64,000 nucleotides of DNA. It comes from Paucisalibacillus algeriensis. GTDB taxonomy: Bacteria > Bacillota > Bacilli > Bacillales > Amphibacillaceae. Position 1 is the first letter of the stretch. Each line of letters begins with the position of its first letter. Shown here piece by piece: positions 61,114 through 64,000 of this stretch. Location of the stretch: assembly GCF_000577245.1 (NCBI RefSeq), contig NZ_CBYO010000009.1, forward strand, positions 39,092 to 103,091. Direction: 5' to 3'. The notes under the pieces are model-generated. The model ran no database searches. It was not told where the DNA came from and was given only the letters and a program-made list of their open reading frames with translations. The position numbers and the translations under genes were made by a program.

Positions 61114-61828
61114 TGTCGTACTTAAACAATATCGGTATAAACTAAAGGCCTATACTGGAGTTTTTATGGCGTTAATGGTTGTTCAGGTAATTGGAATTCT
61201 CCTTTCAATTGCAGGTGGTGGAAGCGGCTCATTTTCCAATAATGTGTATACGCTTGATGTTACGGTATCCTCATCAAGTCTAGTTATAGTACTAACCATG
61301 ATATGGGCTTTCATGAATGCGATATTAATGACAACAAAGTCGTATCGTGAAGATGATTTCACGTTTGTTTCCAATCGATTATCGTATAATTTGTCTAACA
61401 TGGTATTCCTTCTAACTGCATGTATAATTGGTGCAGCTACAGCCTTATTATCAACAGGGGTAATTAGAATATTATTTTATCTCATACATGATGTCGATAT
61501 ATTCCTTACCTTAACTTATCAAGTCGCAATAGGGGATTATTTCGCAGGGGCATTAGCTACTTTATTATATATTTTATTAGCTGCTACAGCCGGATACTTG
61601 GTTGGCATGATGACACAATTTAATAAAAGGCTAATTATTTTATTGCCAGTCATTTTGGTTGGTTTGAACTATGTTGTACAAAGTAATGCAAATCCTGGTT
61701 TTGTTAATATACTAAAGTTTTACTTTATGGAGTACTCGTTTACGGTATTTTTACTAAAGGCCATTGTCACCATCTTAATTGGTAGTGGATTGGCTATATT
61801 ACTATCTAATCGATTGGAGGTTAGATGA
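61085..61828 (+). CDS. ABC transporter permease subunit
   Basis: The 247-residue protein has six hydrophobic helices, at about 22-45, 62-82, 105-130, 150-172, 180-198 and 220-240, with short loops. It has the size of the membrane subunit in YtrA-type operons. ATG at 61085 is 8 bases from AGGGGG (ATG 61082 is also possible). It overlaps the upstream ATPase gene and, by 4 bases, the next gene. No substrate motif is visible. Confidence 0.82.
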   Translation: MSLTKVSLSNVVLKQYRYKLKAYTGVFMALMVVQVIGILLSIAGGGSGSFSNNVYTLDVTVSSSSLVIVLTMIWAFMNAILMTTKSYREDDFTFVSNRLSYNLSNMVFLLTACIIGAATALLSTGVIRILFYLIHDVDIFLTLTYQVAIGDYFAGALATLLYILLAATAGYLVGMMTQFNKRLIILLPVILVGLNYVVQSNANPGFVNILKFYFMEYSFTVFLLKAIVTILIGSGLAILLSNRLEVR

Positions 61829-62535
61829 TTATGGCAGCATTCTTATCGATACTTCCTTTAATTTTCATCATGATCATTATTTTATGGTTAGTGGCCGTGA
61901 ATAAGCGTTTAACACGAAAGTCACTAACATTACGACAATCCAAGCTAATTTTTGTTGGGTATATTTCTTTTTTGCTTATTGCAACAGTATTTTCTCTATT
62001 TCTCCCAAGCTCTGAAGCAAAATTGATAAAAAACTTAACGCTTAGGGAAGACATGACAGACAATTTATTCATGAAGGCGCAACAAGGAGGATTTTCTTCA
62101 ATTGATCAACAACGGATTTCTCAGAGCTGGGAGTTCCCTTATACTGGGGATTCCTTAACGTTGTCGTCTGATTATTATGATGAGGGAATATTAATAGAAA
62201 GAACAAATGAGCTAAAAGGGAAAATAGAGGTATACTTTATTAAAGATTGGCAGGCTCTTGGTGTGAATTCTGTATCCATGGATGTCAGTGAATATACACC
62301 CGATATGGATGTTGAAATGACATCTGATACACTCATGGTTGTTAGTCCTGAAGAAGAGCTAATCATTGAGTTAGCTTTTAGTGAACTTGCATTTCCGATG
62401 AAGCAAATGATTGGTGAAAGCCAATTTGGACATGGCTATAGTTCTTCGGGATCCCGCTTTTTCTATATAAGGGTGCCACAAGACCTTCAAATAGAGTTCT
62501 CGGAATATCTATATGTGGACTACGTAAATAATTAA
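61825..62535 (+). CDS. Membrane-anchored protein of the GntR-ABC operon
   Basis: The 236-residue protein has two N-terminal helices (about residues 4-24 and 43-62) and then ~170 external residues. These are acidic and beta-rich (DYYDEGILIERTNELKGKIE, VEVEMTSDTLMVVSPEEEL). I do not recognise the domain. Overlap with the permease gene (ATGA) indicates that it belongs to the transporter unit. An accessory or substrate-contact role is inferred. Confidence 0.75.
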   Translation: MIMAAFLSILPLIFIMIIILWLVAVNKRLTRKSLTLRQSKLIFVGYISFLLIATVFSLFLPSSEAKLIKNLTLREDMTDNLFMKAQQGGFSSIDQQRISQSWEFPYTGDSLTLSSDYYDEGILIERTNELKGKIEVYFIKDWQALGVNSVSMDVSEYTPDMDVEMTSDTLMVVSPEEELIIELAFSELAFPMKQMIGESQFGHGYSSSGSRFFYIRVPQDLQIEFSEYLYVDYVNN

Positions 62536-62592
62536 CCAAAAAACCCCCCTCGAATATACTATAAAGATATCATGAATTTGGGGGTTCTAGAC

Positions 62593-62739
62593 ATGAACTA
62601 TGTACGGAGTGGTCTAGCTTTTTTTGGTTTTTTAATTACAGGATTTGGGATAGGACTGTTGTTTCATAATGTGGAGGCGGGGGGCGCAATTGGCTTTGGA
62701 TTAGGAATGTTATCTATATTGGTTTTACGTAAAGAGTAA
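62593..62739 (+). CDS. 48-residue small membrane protein
   Basis: ATG at 62593 is 8 bases after GGGGG and the frame ends at TAA 62737-62739. The product, starting MNYVRSGLAFFGFLITGFGI, has two hydrophobic stretches separated by HNVEAGG and ends in LRKE. It lies 57 bases after the previous gene. The ribosome site can pair with AACCCCC upstream (62542-62548), which may limit translation. Similar short proteins occur in Bacillaceae; the function is unknown. Confidence 0.65.
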   Translation: MNYVRSGLAFFGFLITGFGIGLLFHNVEAGGAIGFGLGMLSILVLRKE

Positions 62740-63224
62740 GTATACGGTAAGGAGTCATCATAAAAGCATTGTTAGTCTAATCGTGAATCGACAACGAACC
62801 CCTTCTTATAACATACTTCAATAAAGGCTGGCTTTAGAAGGAGATATTCCTTCTAAAGCTAAGTAGTTCACTTTTGATGGAGAAAATCTAAATTAGCAAG
62901 AAAAATAACATAGTAAATCGTAGATTAATTGGTATGCTATTTTTCTTTGATGTATCAATGTTTTCTTATAAATTGTCTTTTTTTTAGCATTTAAAATAAC
63001 ATACAAATTAACATATTACTATTAGGTCATAGTAGGTTCCTAATTGGTATGTTATTTCTATTGCTAAATAGGATGTAAATTAGTAAATGGGATTAAGCCT
63101 AAATTTGGCATATTTTAGGGCAAAATAAAAACATGATATAATGAATATAAGACTTTGTGAGACCTTTTACTTAAATTAAATGGTAGGATACTTAAATAGT
63201 AATATAAAATGAGGAGAGATTACT
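62740..63224. other. 485-base gap with a repeat pair and no recognisable gene
   Basis: No domain-bearing ORF was found. The gap contains two related inverted repeats (see next entry), an AGAAGGA/TCCTTCT hairpin near 62839-62858, and a TATAAT-like box near 63136-63141 that may serve the downstream GNAT gene. Confidence 0.5.
62903..63057. repeat. Pair of related inverted-repeat elements
   Basis: The first element has arms AAATAACATA (62903-62912) and TATGCTATTT (62933-62942), with one mismatch. The second has perfect arms AAATAACATAC (62994-63004) and GTATGTTATTT (63047-63057). Both right arms are preceded by TAATTGG, so TAATTGGTATGYTATTT occurs twice. They look like copies of one small palindromic unit, possibly a miniature element or regulatory repeat. 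Confidence 0.6.
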
Positions 63225-63785
63225 GTGACCCTAGACACTGATATATTTCCCGTACTTGAGACTAAAAGATTAATACTAAGAAAAGTTACAAAAGCGGATG
63301 CGAACAGCATGTTGAATTATCTGTCTGATGAAGAAGTAATGAAGTATTATGGATTAGAACCTTTTAAATCAATAGACGATGCCTTGGATGAGATTTCATG
63401 GTATCAATCAATACAAAATAACAAAACGGGTATTAGATGGGGAATTACTTTAAAAGAGCAAGGAATTGTTATTGGCAGTTGCGGTTTTCATAACAATATT
63501 TCTCAGCATTTCCGTACTGAAATTGGTTTTGAATTGAGTAAAGAACAGTGGGGAAAAGGTATTGCCTTTGAGGCAGTTGAAGCTATAATAAGTTACGGAT
63601 ATGAACACATGAATTTTCAACGGATAGAGGCATTAATAGAACCACCTAATCAATCATCACAAAAATTAGTAGAAAAGTTGGGTTTTATCAGGGAAGGATT
63701 ATTGAGGAATTATGAGTTTACATGTGGTAAATTTGATGATTTATATATGTATTCGTTGTTGAAGCAAGACTTTGATAAATTTTAA
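63225..63785 (+). CDS. RimJ/RimL-type GNAT acetyltransferase
   Basis: The 186-residue protein starts with the RimL-like block FPVLETKRLILRKVTKADAN. It has IGFELSKEQWGKGIAFEAVE as the acetyl-CoA region and the C-terminal NQSSQKLVEKLGFIREGLLR. GAGGAGAG is 6 bases from the GTG start. It has its own promoter region and is the last intact gene before the IS element. Function in the family is N-terminal or small-molecule acetylation. Confidence 0.88.
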   Translation: MTLDTDIFPVLETKRLILRKVTKADANSMLNYLSDEEVMKYYGLEPFKSIDDALDEISWYQSIQNNKTGIRWGITLKEQGIVIGSCGFHNNISQHFRTEIGFELSKEQWGKGIAFEAVEAIISYGYEHMNFQRIEALIEPPNQSSQKLVEKLGFIREGLLRNYEFTCGKFDDLYMYSLLKQDFDKF

Positions 63786-63912
63786 AATAGTTAGACGCAA
63801 AAGTATATTTAATGTTGGTTTGTAAGGGTTTTCGCTTAAAGTAACGGGGGCATAGTTAAACAGTCAAATATCAGATAATGCAAAACGCTTGGATAGAATT
63901 CTTATTTTGAAG

Positions 63913-64000
63913 TGACCCCAAAAAGTTGGACATATATTTTTAAGCTGCTTGTTGGGCAAAAGTTCGGTAGTGGACCGGACTTTTGCCTTTTAATTTTGCC
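63913..64000 (-). mobile_element. IS3-family (IS150-like) insertion sequence, one end only
   Basis: TGACCCCAAAAAGTTGGACA (63913-63932) is the terminal inverted repeat type of IS150-group elements, with the TG end. It is directly followed on the minus strand by the end of the transposase. The rest of the element lies beyond the window, so the other end and the target duplication cannot be checked. Confidence 0.85.
63940..63999 (-). CDS. IS3-family transposase OrfB, C-terminal end (truncated by window edge)
   Basis: The minus strand encodes AKLKGKSPVHYRTFAQQAA followed by TAA (63942-63940). It matches the C-terminal pattern KLKGMSPVQYR... of IS150-group OrfB (DDE integrase-type transposases). 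Only the last 19 residues are inside the window, so intactness of the element is unknown. Confidence 0.8.
   Translation of the reverse strand, partial: AKLKGKSPVHYRTFAQQAA

Noticed and set aside
1..64000. CRISPR arrays, tRNA or rRNA genes, prophage
   Set aside because: No regularly spaced direct repeats, no cloverleaf-like sequence with a GGTTCGAATCC-type arm and no phage structural genes were seen.

Overview
The window is AT-rich chromosomal DNA with Shine-Dalgarno sites of the AGGAGG type, many TTG/GTG starts and gene families typical of Bacillaceae (YfkAB, CvfC, CypC, BmrA, CatE, MhqD, HAAS/DUF1700). A low-GC, spore-forming Bacillota close to Oceanobacillus, Virgibacillus or Ornithinibacillus fits best; the genus is inferred only from gene content. 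No rRNA, tRNA, CRISPR array or prophage is visible. The region is an ordinary chromosomal stretch of small operons dominated by transport, stress response and regulation. The only mobile element is the end of an IS3-family element at the right edge.

Layout: 0-5 kb holds two methyltransferases, a copper-resistance scar, an MFS exporter, an ECF-type sigma factor with a SnoaL-like tail, a VOC protein and a GNAT. 5-9 kb is a metal-resistance locus, with a flavoprotein oxidoreductase divergent from cadC-cadA and two matching operator dyads between them. 9-12 kb has a YqfW-like nucleotidase and a ribA-ribD pair. 12-18 kb has two PadR modules (PadR-DUF2812 and PadR-HAAS-DUF4097) and a TetR-controlled ABC exporter with a striking two-fold symmetric divergent control region. 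18-20 kb is bmrA behind a leader with a leader ORF and a strong intrinsic terminator, which looks like ribosome-mediated attenuation. 20-29 kb contains yfkAB, an EcsC protein, brnQ, a GntR regulator, catalase, an AAC(6')-like acetyltransferase, plsC and queT with a preQ1-I riboswitch. 29-33 kb is a quinone/catechol stress cluster (catE, mhqD, MarR, aldo/keto reductase) with a decayed flavin oxidoreductase gene. 33-38 kb has fetAB and a lipoprotein/ABC-2 operon behind an 18-bp perfect palindrome.

39-46 kb has a stress protein divergent from a SulP transporter, then a third PadR operon (PadR-HAAS) followed by a DUF4173 membrane protein and a second cis-prenyltransferase lacking the usual C-terminal RRFGG motif. 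46-55 kb has bioY behind a BirA-like site, cvfC, a TetR-MMPL pair with two operators, CypC P450 and a DUF188 protein. 55-63 kb has a fourth PadR-HAAS module, three consecutive GNATs and a GntR(YtrA-type)-ABC operon ending in a 48-residue membrane protein.

Two themes recur. First, small cytoplasmic repressors (PadR, TetR, GntR, MarR, ArsR) sit next to membrane cargo and have dyads at or just downstream of the promoter; four PadR modules lie within 46 kb. Second, genes are decaying: fragments of copA, copZ, a flavin oxidoreductase, an ATP-grasp-like gene and a GH18 spore-type hydrolase survive in intergenic gaps. Functions were assigned by reading motifs and recalled family resemblance, without database searches.
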